Shown: piece by piece, positions 52,383-61,700 of the stretch | How positions within the stretch are numbered: the stretch's first letter is position 1 | How the letters are laid out: the number at the start of each line of letters is the position of its first letter | Source: Aureibaculum luteum | GTDB taxonomy: Bacteria > Bacteroidota > Bacteroidia > Flavobacteriales > Flavobacteriaceae | DNA: 64,000 nt | Direction of reading: 5' to 3' | Assembly (NCBI RefSeq): GCF_003449015.1 | Contig: NZ_QRGD01000003.1 | Location: 310,001-374,000, forward strand | The notes under the pieces: generated by a model | Database searches by the model: none | What the model saw: the letters and a program-made list of their open reading frames with translations, nothing else | Told to the model about the DNA's origin: nothing | Made by a program: the position numbers and the translations under genes

Positions 52383-53924
52383 TTATAAAGCTCCTCTCCA
52401 ATATTCTGTTTGTACAATAGATGGATTATTTGTAATAATTGAAGGGTCAATTGGCCAAAAATATCCTTTTTTAGCAATCCTACTTTGGTTCATCCATGGT
52501 ACACCTTCATAATAATTCATTCTTATACGATCATAAGCCGATTTACCTTCCCCTACAAATTCTATGGCTCGCTCATCAAAAATGGCTTTCATAAGGCTGT
52601 CATCATCGGTAGCACCCGTATAATTAGGCACATTCGCTTTACTTCTAACCATATTTAAATCAGATACCGCAAGACCTGTTGCACCTGACCTTGCTTGTGC
52701 TTCTGCTCTTAACAAATACATATCAGCCATACGAAATAAAACAATGTTAGACTCAGAAAAAAGTGCATAAGCATCTTCAGAATTAGGATCAGCAGATGAA
52801 TGCGAATATTTTAACGGAAATGAATTACTGCTACTTTCATAGTCATAGAAAAATAACTCTTTACGGATATCATTTTCTCTATCAGCATCCTCATTCATCA
52901 TTTCTTTTCCATAAAAATCTGGATCTATAGTTGGAGCTACTCCTGTGTTTTCTGTTTTCCAAATAGGGTAATTCAATGTAAGTCCAGTATAATGACCGTC
53001 ATTACTTTCCATTCTAAACGATTCGTTCATATCAGCACTCACATTAATTTCAAACAAACCTGTTTTTGACTGACCGATGCACATGGCATCAAAACCATCC
53101 TTGCCTTCAGTAACATAATCGATTAATTCAGCACCACTATTATTAATTGCAGATGTTGCAGCTTCAATAGATTGTTGAACCATATCTGAATTGTTATTAT
53201 CTCGAGAGGCATACCAAAGGGTTAAACCTGCTTTTAAAGCCTCTGCACTACCTTTGTTAGCCGTAATAGCCCAATTTGTGTTGCCTGGAGCTGAATATTC
53301 TAATAACCCTATAGCTTTATTAGTTGCTTCTAAAGCAAAATCTAATACTTCTAGTTCGTTAGATCTTGGAATTCTCACAATAAACCCATCTTCACCAAGT
53401 AATTGGTCTGATGACTCTACCGACTCCGTAACAATAGGTACATCTCCCCAAATACGAGCCATCCAATAATAAGAAAGCCCTCTAACAAATGCGGCCTCAC
53501 CGATTATTCTGTTTTTTTCTTCAACAGAAGTAAAAAGATTATCAGGCATATCTGTAACATATTTCTCAATGGTTAATGCCCAGTTGGCAGCTCTGTAAAA
53601 GTTTTTCCAGTTACGACTATTATCTCTATAGGCTAGCACATAATTACCACTACCTTCTATGTAATCTGAAATCCAGTTACGGCTATTCATAAAAGTCATG
53701 CCTGGTAATTCACCCCAATAAATAAAATTAGCTTGATAGGTAATGGCATATTTGAATAAACCATAGCTCCCGGCTAACGCTTGTTCTGCATTTGGTTGAC
53801 TGTCCCAAAAAACAGCTGGATGTGTAATACTTACAGGTTCTTGATCTAATATATCGGTACAGCTATAAGTGCTGAATAAACATATGATCATGGTAAAAAA
53901 TGTATATTTTTTTATGTTTTTCAT
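52383..53924 (-). CDS. SusD/RagB family outer-membrane glycan-binding lipoprotein
   Basis: Lipoprotein lid of the SusC transporter. The ATG at 53924 is chosen because it gives the signal (MKNIKKYTFFTMIICLFSTYSC, lipidated C22). A longer ORF starts at 53954, overlapping susC. The 513-residue protein has typical SusD features: QEPVSITHPAVFWDSQPNAE, TPR-like helices with FVRGLSYYWMARIWGDVPIV, and the C-terminal RADMYLLRAEAQARSG-type motif (here FRMADMYLLRAEAQARSG) with DERAIEFVGEGKSAYD. Which sugar it binds cannot be told from sequence. It follows susC with 16 bp between. Confidence 0.93.
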   Translation of the reverse strand: MKNIKKYTFFTMIICLFSTYSCTDILDQEPVSITHPAVFWDSQPNAEQALAGSYGLFKYAITYQANFIYWGELPGMTFMNSRNWISDYIEGSGNYVLAYRDNSRNWKNFYRAANWALTIEKYVTDMPDNLFTSVEEKNRIIGEAAFVRGLSYYWMARIWGDVPIVTESVESSDQLLGEDGFIVRIPRSNELEVLDFALEATNKAIGLLEYSAPGNTNWAITANKGSAEALKAGLTLWYASRDNNNSDMVQQSIEAATSAINNSGAELIDYVTEGKDGFDAMCIGQSKTGLFEINVSADMNESFRMESNDGHYTGLTLNYPIWKTENTGVAPTIDPDFYGKEMMNEDADRENDIRKELFFYDYESSSNSFPLKYSHSSADPNSEDAYALFSESNIVLFRMADMYLLRAEAQARSGATGLAVSDLNMVRSKANVPNYTGATDDDSLMKAIFDERAIEFVGEGKSAYDRIRMNYYEGVPWMNQSRIAKKGYFWPIDPSIITNNPSIVQTEYWRGAL

Positions 53925-53940
53925 TTTCTTATTTTTAAAA

Positions 53941-56900
53941 TTAAAATTTTGCATCGATACCTATTGAAAATGTCTTCGCCTGAGGATATCCATTACCCAA
54001 CGTTCGCCCTGTAGCATCTACCAAAGAAGCATCAACAACAGCTTTAGAGCGTTGCCACATCCATGGGTTTAATACAGAACCATACACACGTAATCTACTC
54101 AACCCGATGTTCTTTAAAAAGGTGCCTTTATCAAAAGTGTAACCAACTGATGCATTGGTCACTTTCCAATAATCACCACTTTCTATCCACAGGGACTGAT
54201 TGCCTCTAAATCCGTAAAATGCACCTAAGCTACCTACTGAAGGATATAATGCTGGATAACGTGCTCCAGCAGCACCATCACCCGGTTGATCCCAAAAAGA
54301 ATAACCACTTAAATCAGCCAATCCTTGTGTTGCCCATCCATCACCACCTCTATCATAAGAATCCATATAACTATTTAGTACAGTATTTAAAATATCTGCA
54401 CCGAAAGAAAATTGACTATAGGCTTGTAAATACCATCCTTTATACTTTACGTTTAAGTTAAACGAACCCTGTACATCTGGTGTTGGAGAAAAATCTCTTG
54501 CCAATTGAAGATCGTGGGTCTCATTTAAAATATAATCACCATTTAAATCTTTCCAAATAGGAAAGCCTGGTCGTATATTTGCCCATGCACTTTTACCTGC
54601 TAAGGCTTCACCTGTATATGGATTAACAGGCAGTTGGCTTAAATCATCTATGATATAGTCATTAATAAATAATTGGTAAATGTTAATTGGTTTACCTACT
54701 ACGTAACCATACCCTGCCCCAGTATAATCTCTATTTCCATTAGGTAATTTGGTAACATAATTCTTGTTTTGACTAAAACCAACATCAAATGATAAACGAA
54801 AGTCGTTCGTTCTAGGAAAAACATGATAGGTTAAAAAAGTTTCCCAACCATAATTTAAAATACCTGCTACATTGGTTTTTGCGGCATTATAACCAGAATA
54901 TCCTGGAAATAAAACATCAAAAAATAATTTATCCGTTTGTTTATGGTAAGCGTCAAAACTAATACTTAAACGTCGTTTAAACATATCTAATTCGAACCCA
55001 ATATCCCATTGTTCAGAATTCTCCCATGATAACTTATCATTACCTATAGCATCGTAATTTGGTATAACACCCGTAACACCACCATATGAAGAAACGTTCA
55101 TCTGATTAGTCCAATACCAATTTGGTGAAGCACCACCATAACCTAAATTATAAGAACCAAATCTTAAATAGTTTTCAGGAAATTGTTTCCCATTGATACC
55201 CCACGTAAATTTAAGCTTACCAAAATCTACAAAGTCACCAATGATAGATTCTAAAAACGGTTCTTTTGAAAATATCCATGCCGCTGATAAGGCAGGAAAC
55301 TTTGCCCAACGTACATCTGTACCAAATCTTGAAGAACCATCAATACTAAAATTACCACTAAATATGTACCTGTCTTTATATTTATAACTGGCTCGTGCAA
55401 AATAAGATAACAATGCATTAGCACTTATATCGGTATAACCCGAAGTTTCTTCTTGACTATATCTACCATTAATGACTTGAATAGCATCACTACCAAAACC
55501 AATCGCAGATATACCCATATCTTCATACTGATTATAATCTACCTTGTTTCCTAAAATTGCTGTTACTTCATGGTCTTCTCCAAAATTTTTAAAATAACTT
55601 AGGTATAAATCAGAAGATAAATTTTTTCTAGTATACAGTGCATAACTTGCAAAACCATCACTATTAGAACGAATAGTGGACGGTTCATAAAAATTCTTTT
55701 TATTACTACTATACACAAAGGTTAATTGTGAATTTAACGTTAAGCCGTCAATAAGATCCAAGGTTGCAAAATTTGAAAAAGTAGTAGAGAAAGCTTTATC
55801 TGTATTCAATTTGTCTGTTAATTCACCACTTAAAGATTTTATCTTGTCATCACTAATATAAAATAAGGAAGAGTTCAAAGAACCTGGATCAACGGGTAGA
55901 GCAGAGTTTAAACTGAAGGAACCTTGGTAGGGATTACCTTGCCCCGTTTGATTGTCAGTAAAAAAAGCATTGATTCTAAATTGATTTTTAAATCTAGAGC
56001 CTACTTTAAAGTTCATATTTGCAGACAATGTATACCTTGTAAAACCGGTACCTTTTATTACACCCTCATTATCAGAATAACCTAATGACAATCTATAATT
56101 AGATTCCTCACTACCACCACGAACACTCATATTATAATGTTGTGTTATGGCCGCCTTATAAAACATACCTTGATAATCTACATTATTATTAAAAGCAGGG
56201 TTTAAACTATCTGAAAGTACCATAGGTACATTACCATTTTGTACTTCTGCTGGCTGCCACCATCGGTCAATCATATTCCATTTTTCTCTTCGCTCAGCGG
56301 CACCGACCAACATAGGTACTAATTCTGGTTTAGGTTGCACACCAACACTTGCTGAAAATGAAAATTCAGGTTTATCCATTGCTTTACCCCCTTTAGTAGT
56401 AATGATAATTACTCCATTAGCACCACGTGAACCATAAATGGCGGCGGCAGAGGCATCTTTCAAAATATCTATACTTTGAATATCACTAGGATTTAACGAC
56501 GCCAAAAAATCGACATTCGAAACATTATATCCCGCTAAATCTTCTAAAGAAGTTTGTACACCATCAATTACATATAAAGGGTTACTAAATGCGGTATTTG
56601 CATCTAAATTGCCTCCAATACTCGTATTTCCACGTATTACCAGCGATTGTCTAGACCCAGGAGCCCCACTCATTTGAACATTTTGAATACCTGTAGATTG
56701 TGTTGCTAATAAAGCGGAAACCGTTACTACTGGTATACCTTCAATTTTTTCGGCACTTATACTAGTTATAGCCCCAGTAACATCTTCTTTACGAACACTC
56801 TGGTAACCAATTAATACAATATCATCTAAAGTTGTAGCTTCTGATGCTAATACAATTTTAAATTCAGTTTTATCGCCAACTTTTATCTCTTGGTCTTTAA

Positions 56901-57135
56901 AACCAATAAAAGTAATGTGTAAAATAGATTCTGGCCCTGCCACTTTAATGGAAAAATTTCCATCAAAATCAGACACTACTCCATTAGAAGTACCCTTTTC
57001 TAAAATAGTCGCTCCGAGAACTAAATCTCCGGTATCGGCATCTGTTACTGTTCCAGTCACCTCTATTTTAGCTTGCTGTGCATAAGCAGAAACGAGAAAC
57101 AGCGATAAGAATAAGGAAAATAATAGTTTCTTCAT
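53941..57135 (-). CDS. SusC/RagA TonB-dependent outer-membrane glycan transporter
   Basis: A 1064-residue receptor that imports oligosaccharides using TonB energy. Signal peptide MKKLLFSLFLSLFLVSAYAQ. It has a carboxypeptidase-regulatory-like domain (TGTVTDADTGDLVLGATILE), a TonB-box region DDIVLIGYQSVRKEDVTGAI and the plug motif SAAAIYGSRGANGVIIITTK typical of SusC. A 22-strand barrel ends in the aromatic FSIGIDAKF. Length is normal. The three nearby tonB genes are candidate energisers. It is 37 bp downstream of the GH109 gene, and with susD forms the core of this PUL. Confidence 0.95.
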   Translation of the reverse strand: MKKLLFSLFLSLFLVSAYAQQAKIEVTGTVTDADTGDLVLGATILEKGTSNGVVSDFDGNFSIKVAGPESILHITFIGFKDQEIKVGDKTEFKIVLASEATTLDDIVLIGYQSVRKEDVTGAITSISAEKIEGIPVVTVSALLATQSTGIQNVQMSGAPGSRQSLVIRGNTSIGGNLDANTAFSNPLYVIDGVQTSLEDLAGYNVSNVDFLASLNPSDIQSIDILKDASAAAIYGSRGANGVIIITTKGGKAMDKPEFSFSASVGVQPKPELVPMLVGAAERREKWNMIDRWWQPAEVQNGNVPMVLSDSLNPAFNNNVDYQGMFYKAAITQHYNMSVRGGSEESNYRLSLGYSDNEGVIKGTGFTRYTLSANMNFKVGSRFKNQFRINAFFTDNQTGQGNPYQGSFSLNSALPVDPGSLNSSLFYISDDKIKSLSGELTDKLNTDKAFSTTFSNFATLDLIDGLTLNSQLTFVYSSNKKNFYEPSTIRSNSDGFASYALYTRKNLSSDLYLSYFKNFGEDHEVTAILGNKVDYNQYEDMGISAIGFGSDAIQVINGRYSQEETSGYTDISANALLSYFARASYKYKDRYIFSGNFSIDGSSRFGTDVRWAKFPALSAAWIFSKEPFLESIIGDFVDFGKLKFTWGINGKQFPENYLRFGSYNLGYGGASPNWYWTNQMNVSSYGGVTGVIPNYDAIGNDKLSWENSEQWDIGFELDMFKRRLSISFDAYHKQTDKLFFDVLFPGYSGYNAAKTNVAGILNYGWETFLTYHVFPRTNDFRLSFDVGFSQNKNYVTKLPNGNRDYTGAGYGYVVGKPINIYQLFINDYIIDDLSQLPVNPYTGEALAGKSAWANIRPGFPIWKDLNGDYILNETHDLQLARDFSPTPDVQGSFNLNVKYKGWYLQAYSQFSFGADILNTVLNSYMDSYDRGGDGWATQGLADLSGYSFWDQPGDGAAGARYPALYPSVGSLGAFYGFRGNQSLWIESGDYWKVTNASVGYTFDKGTFLKNIGLSRLRVYGSVLNPWMWQRSKAVVDASLVDATGRTLGNGYPQAKTFSIGIDAKF

Positions 57136-57172
57136 AAGTTTGTTTTTAAGTTAGTATTCATTTTAAGGTTAG

Positions 57173-58528
57173 TTAATAAGTATCTTTAATCCAGTTATAT
57201 GGTTTTCTTTTAATCCAATTTCCTCTTGTAAAATCTGGAAAGTCTTGTGGTTCTCCATTATTTTCAATTGACAATTCTGAAAGTGGTGTAATAGCACTCC
57301 ATGCTGCTGCATCATAAGCATCCATTGGTGGTGCAATATTTTCTTTTGCAGATTCAATAAATGAATTGATCACAAAAAAGTCCATACCACCATGACCAGC
57401 TCCTAAGGCATGTTCACCATATTTTTTCCATAATGGATGGTCATATTTTTCTAACCATTCTTTTGAATCATCCCAGGCATGAGGTGTTTTTGCTTGTCCT
57501 TCTATATAGATTCTGTCTCCATCTTTTTCCCAAAGTCCTTTTGTTCCTTGCACCCTAAACCCTAATGAATAGGGTCTAGGTAAGTGCACATCATGTGTTA
57601 CGATAATAGTTTCGCCATTGGCAGTTTCGATGGTTGATGTAATTACATCACCCATTTTAAAATTTACTTTTGCATTCGGGTGATTTTCTCCTCCATTTTC
57701 TACTATATAATTATGCATCCCTCTACTTTTGGTAGCATGAGAAGTCAGTGAAACAAGTCGATTACCTCTATTGACATCACACATAACCGCTATTGGCCCA
57801 ACACCATGTGTAGGATAGACATCTGCATTTCTTAACACAGAATGTTGTGTTCTCCAAGCTGCTTCTGAAATTCCTTTATCTCCAAACTCTACCCCTTTAC
57901 CATAAGCAGATTTTCCATCATTTAGCATTACAAAACGCAAGTCATGCTGATAACCACATCTAAAATGTACCATTTCGCCAAAGACATTTTGCTTTACCAT
58001 ATTAAGTACTGCTAACACATCTCTACGATAGTTTACATTTTCTAAAATCATTAAATGCGAGCCTGTTTGCTCATGGGTGTTTACCAAATCCCAGCATTCT
58101 TCCATTGTGTTGGCTGCTGACACTTCTACCCCTGTATACTTACCTGCTTTCATAGCATCAACTGCCATGCGTGTATGCCATAACCAAGGGGTCGCAATAA
58201 TCACTGCATCAACTTCTTTTAAGTCCAATAAATTTTTATAATCATTATCATTTTTACCAAAAACTTTCACTTTTGGATGGTTATGTTTCTTTATCTGCTC
58301 TTCCGCAATTTTTATTCTATTGGGGTCTATATCACATATAGCTGTAACTATAACATCTTCTCGTTGCAGTAAATTATTTAAGTGGTTGGTACCTCTCAGT
58401 CCAACACCTATTAATGCAACTTTTAGTTTGTCTTTTTTTAGACTAAAACCATATGTCATATTTGGTAATACGGAAATTCCGGCACCTACTATGGCTGTTT
58501 TTTTGATAAAGTTTCTTCTTGAATTCAT
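57173..58528 (-). CDS. GH109-type NAD-dependent glycosidase (Gfo/Idh/MocA fold), Tat-exported
   Basis: A 451-residue protein with a twin-arginine signal (MNSRRNFIKKTAIVGAGISV). The Gfo/Idh/MocA Rossmann motif is VALIGVGLRGTNHLNNLL (about 37-54). Downstream motifs match glycoside hydrolase family 109: ECWDLVNTHEQTG, ILENVNYRRDVLAVLNMV, CGYQHDLRFVMLNDGK, DVYPTHGVGPIAVMCD, GAGHGGMDFFVINSFIE and AWSAITPLSELSIENNG. Characterised GH109 enzymes are alpha-N-acetylgalactosaminidases that use NAD+ in a hydride-shuttle mechanism. The specific activity is inferred by family. It is the first gene of the PUL operon and the only recognisable CAZyme, so the substrate may contain alpha-GalNAc or a related sugar. 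Divergent from the sensor gene across 225 bp. Confidence 0.88.
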   Translation of the reverse strand: MNSRRNFIKKTAIVGAGISVLPNMTYGFSLKKDKLKVALIGVGLRGTNHLNNLLQREDVIVTAICDIDPNRIKIAEEQIKKHNHPKVKVFGKNDNDYKNLLDLKEVDAVIIATPWLWHTRMAVDAMKAGKYTGVEVSAANTMEECWDLVNTHEQTGSHLMILENVNYRRDVLAVLNMVKQNVFGEMVHFRCGYQHDLRFVMLNDGKSAYGKGVEFGDKGISEAAWRTQHSVLRNADVYPTHGVGPIAVMCDVNRGNRLVSLTSHATKSRGMHNYIVENGGENHPNAKVNFKMGDVITSTIETANGETIIVTHDVHLPRPYSLGFRVQGTKGLWEKDGDRIYIEGQAKTPHAWDDSKEWLEKYDHPLWKKYGEHALGAGHGGMDFFVINSFIESAKENIAPPMDAYDAAAWSAITPLSELSIENNGEPQDFPDFTRGNWIKRKPYNWIKDTY

Positions 58529-58654
58529 AATATTGTAAAGTTATTTTAACCTTTTTTTAACATTGTCAAATATTAGGATTTCAAAACCATTTTTGGTGGA
58601 AATTTTAAGCAAATAGCTCCATTATTAAGATTAAAACATGTACTAAGCTCAATT

Positions 58655-58685
58655 TTTACACTTTTTTGCAGAAAATTTACACTTT
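58655..58685. promoter_or_regulatory. Direct repeat with 21-bp period in the PUL control region
   Basis: TTTACACTTT occurs twice in the same orientation, at 58655-58664 and 58676-58685. The start-to-start distance is exactly 21 bp, two helical turns. It lies in the 225-bp gap between the GH109 operon and the sensor gene, about 127 bp from the GH109 start and about 70 bp from the sensor start. AraC-type regulators, such as the output domain of the adjacent sensor, often bind such repeats. No good -7 box could be placed for the operon. Confidence 0.5.
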
Positions 58686-58753
58686 GATTGAATTTTATAT
58701 ATATTTACCTTTATAGAAACTATACTTCGATAGACTTTAATAATTAAAAAAAT

Positions 58754-61700
58754 TTGATAAGATTAAAACTCCCAATATTAATTTGTTCTCTTTTATTTTC
58801 TCTGGGTTCAACAGTAGCTCAAAACAACGCAAACTTCAAACACTTGTCACCTGCTATTGACAACAGCTCAATAAATGTTTCAGAGACCATTCAAGACCCT
58901 TTGGGTACAATATGGATGGTTTGTAATAGTGGAGTTTTACTTTACGACGGGTATGATTATACTCTTGTAAAAAATGAAATTATTTTTCCTGGACGAAGTA
59001 AAAATGATCGCATAAAAACAATTGTAAAAGATGCCGATAATAGCATATGGATCTTATCAAATTTAGGATTGGTAACAAAATATCGATACGATAAGTGTAA
59101 CTATCAAAATGTAACTACTAGTGTATTAAAAAACAATATGATCTCTGCTATTATCACTACTCAGAATAGCGTTTGGATGGCTTCTAAAAATGGAAGTATT
59201 TTTAGATATAGAAATTCAACTCTTGATAGTATTACTACTGTTAACAATAACGGTATTGCAGTTAAAAATGTGTTTGACATCGAAGTAATAACAGAAAATC
59301 AATTGTATATAAGCACAGATGATGGTAAAATTTATAATTACAACTTAGAAAGCAAAAGGTCAAGTGAATTAGTTGGTCCCTTTTCAAATTTCCCAGGAGC
59401 CCTCATTTTAACCACCGATGCACTTAATAGACTTTGGATTGGAACAGAGACTTTCGGGTTATTTGTATATGACTTACAGAAGAAACAATTTATTCAAGAA
59501 TCTCTTTTTAAAGGCAATACTTATAATATTGACCAAGAACTCTTCTTTACATTTTTTAAGGATAGCGACGGTATTATATGGGCTGGAACGGATGGTGCTG
59601 GCTTATATAAAATAAATCCAGTAAATGGTAAAATAGATGTTTTTACAAAACAAGATGCTAATGAATTTTCACTAAGTAGTAACACCGTTTTAAATATTAG
59701 TGAAGACAGCCATAAAAACATTTGGGTTTCGACAAATTATGGTAAACTGAATGTGTTGCCGCATACAAGTGAAAATATAAACTATCATTCTGGATCAGAG
59801 AATAATAAACCCGTAAGAGTTTTGAGCATATTCAAAAGCTCTCTAAATACGCTATGGGTAGGAACAGATGGGTTCGGACTCACAAAAATTAAGTTTAATA
59901 CAGATGGGTCTACCGAGGAAAGTCAGTACTTCAAAAAAAACAAGTTAACCAAAGGTTTTTATATTCAATCTATTACTGAAGATAGCAATGGAAATATTTG
60001 GTTTGGTACCTATAAAAATGGGCTTTGGATGTATAAACCAAAAAGTAATCGTTTCAAAAAAATAAATATTTTCAATTCCAAAAAACATGAAGCCACCGAT
60101 GTAAGAACTGTTTTTAACGATTCTAAAAACAGAATTTGGGTTAGCTCTAATGTTTCTTTAAATGTTTATAACGCAGCGTTTGAATTGATTGCTTCTTTTG
60201 AGAATAATTCTAATGGGCTAAAAGGTACAATTGCAGAAAGTATCAACGAAGATAAAGAGGGTACTATTTGGTTAGGTATGTTTAAAAATGATCTAACTGA
60301 ATTCAGTGAAAACACTTCAAATATCAAGTTTTCGACATTTATTGGACATACCAATCTTCCCACCAAAGAAAGTCATAAATTATTCTCAATCAGATCAGCA
60401 ACTGTAACTACACAAGACAACATATGGTTAATTAACGCGGACGGGAGGCTTATAAATTACAATATAAAAGATAATACTTCTACGGACTATGAACAACTAA
60501 AAAATAGCTTAGAGCATCGTTTTGTAAGTCTAGTTGCTGAAGATAAAGACAATATTTGGATGGGTTCAAACAATGGTCTTTATCATTTAAACTTAAAAAA
60601 TGATTCTATAAAAACATATTATAGTACCGATGGATTACAAGATAATATGTTTTTAGCAAGAAGTGCTTATAAGGACAAAGATGGATTGTTGTACTTTGGT
60701 GGAATCAAAGGGTTTAATTATTTCAACCCTAAGAATTTAACTGAGAAAAAATCAAATCCCAATTTATTTATTAATTCTATTGAAGTTCTTAATAAACCCG
60801 TTGAAACAATTGTTCCTGATCAAACAACATCAGGTATTTTTAATATAAAATCCTTAGAACTAAAAAATGATCAATCTTCTTTTTCTTTTAAATTTTCTGC
60901 TATAGATAACATTTTAAACCCCGCGTTTTCTTATGCTTATAGACTTAAAGGATTTGATAAAGATTGGATCATAAGCCACTCTGAACGTACTGCTACATAC
61001 ACTAACATACCACCAGGTGAATACACCTTTGAGGTAAAATCAGGCACAAAAAAAGGAATTTGGGACATCGCTCCAAAACAAATTGATATAAAAATAACAC
61101 CCCCTATTTGGAATTCAAGTTTGGCATATATTATCTATGCTCTTTTTTTATGTATTATCGCATTAGCTATTAAAAGGTGGTTTAACTTGAGGAAAAGATT
61201 ATTTTTAGAAAAAGTAATACACAAAAAAGAACAAGATTTACATCGACTAAAAATGGATTTTTTCACCAAAATGTCACATGAAATCCAAACGCCACTCACT
61301 TTAATCTTAGGTCCACTTGATAACATGAAGAAAAGGGCATCAGATGACGGTAATCTTTTACTAAAACAACGACTAGATATCATTTCGAATAACACAGAAA
61401 GATTATCCAAAATTGCAAGAGAATTAACGTTGGTAAGAAACAAAGAATTAGGTAAACTTAAACTTAATGTTTCAGAAAATATTTTGTGCAAACATATTAG
61501 TGATATTGCTGTATCATTTAAAGAAATGGCGAGGATTAAACATATTGATTTTAACATAAATTGCCCTAATCAATTATATTATGCTTGGTATGATAAAGAT
61601 AAAATAGAGCATGTTATTTATAATTTATTATCCAATGCATTTAAATTTACCCCAGATAGTGGAGCTATTAATCTTAATGTTGTTTATATTGAATCTGATA

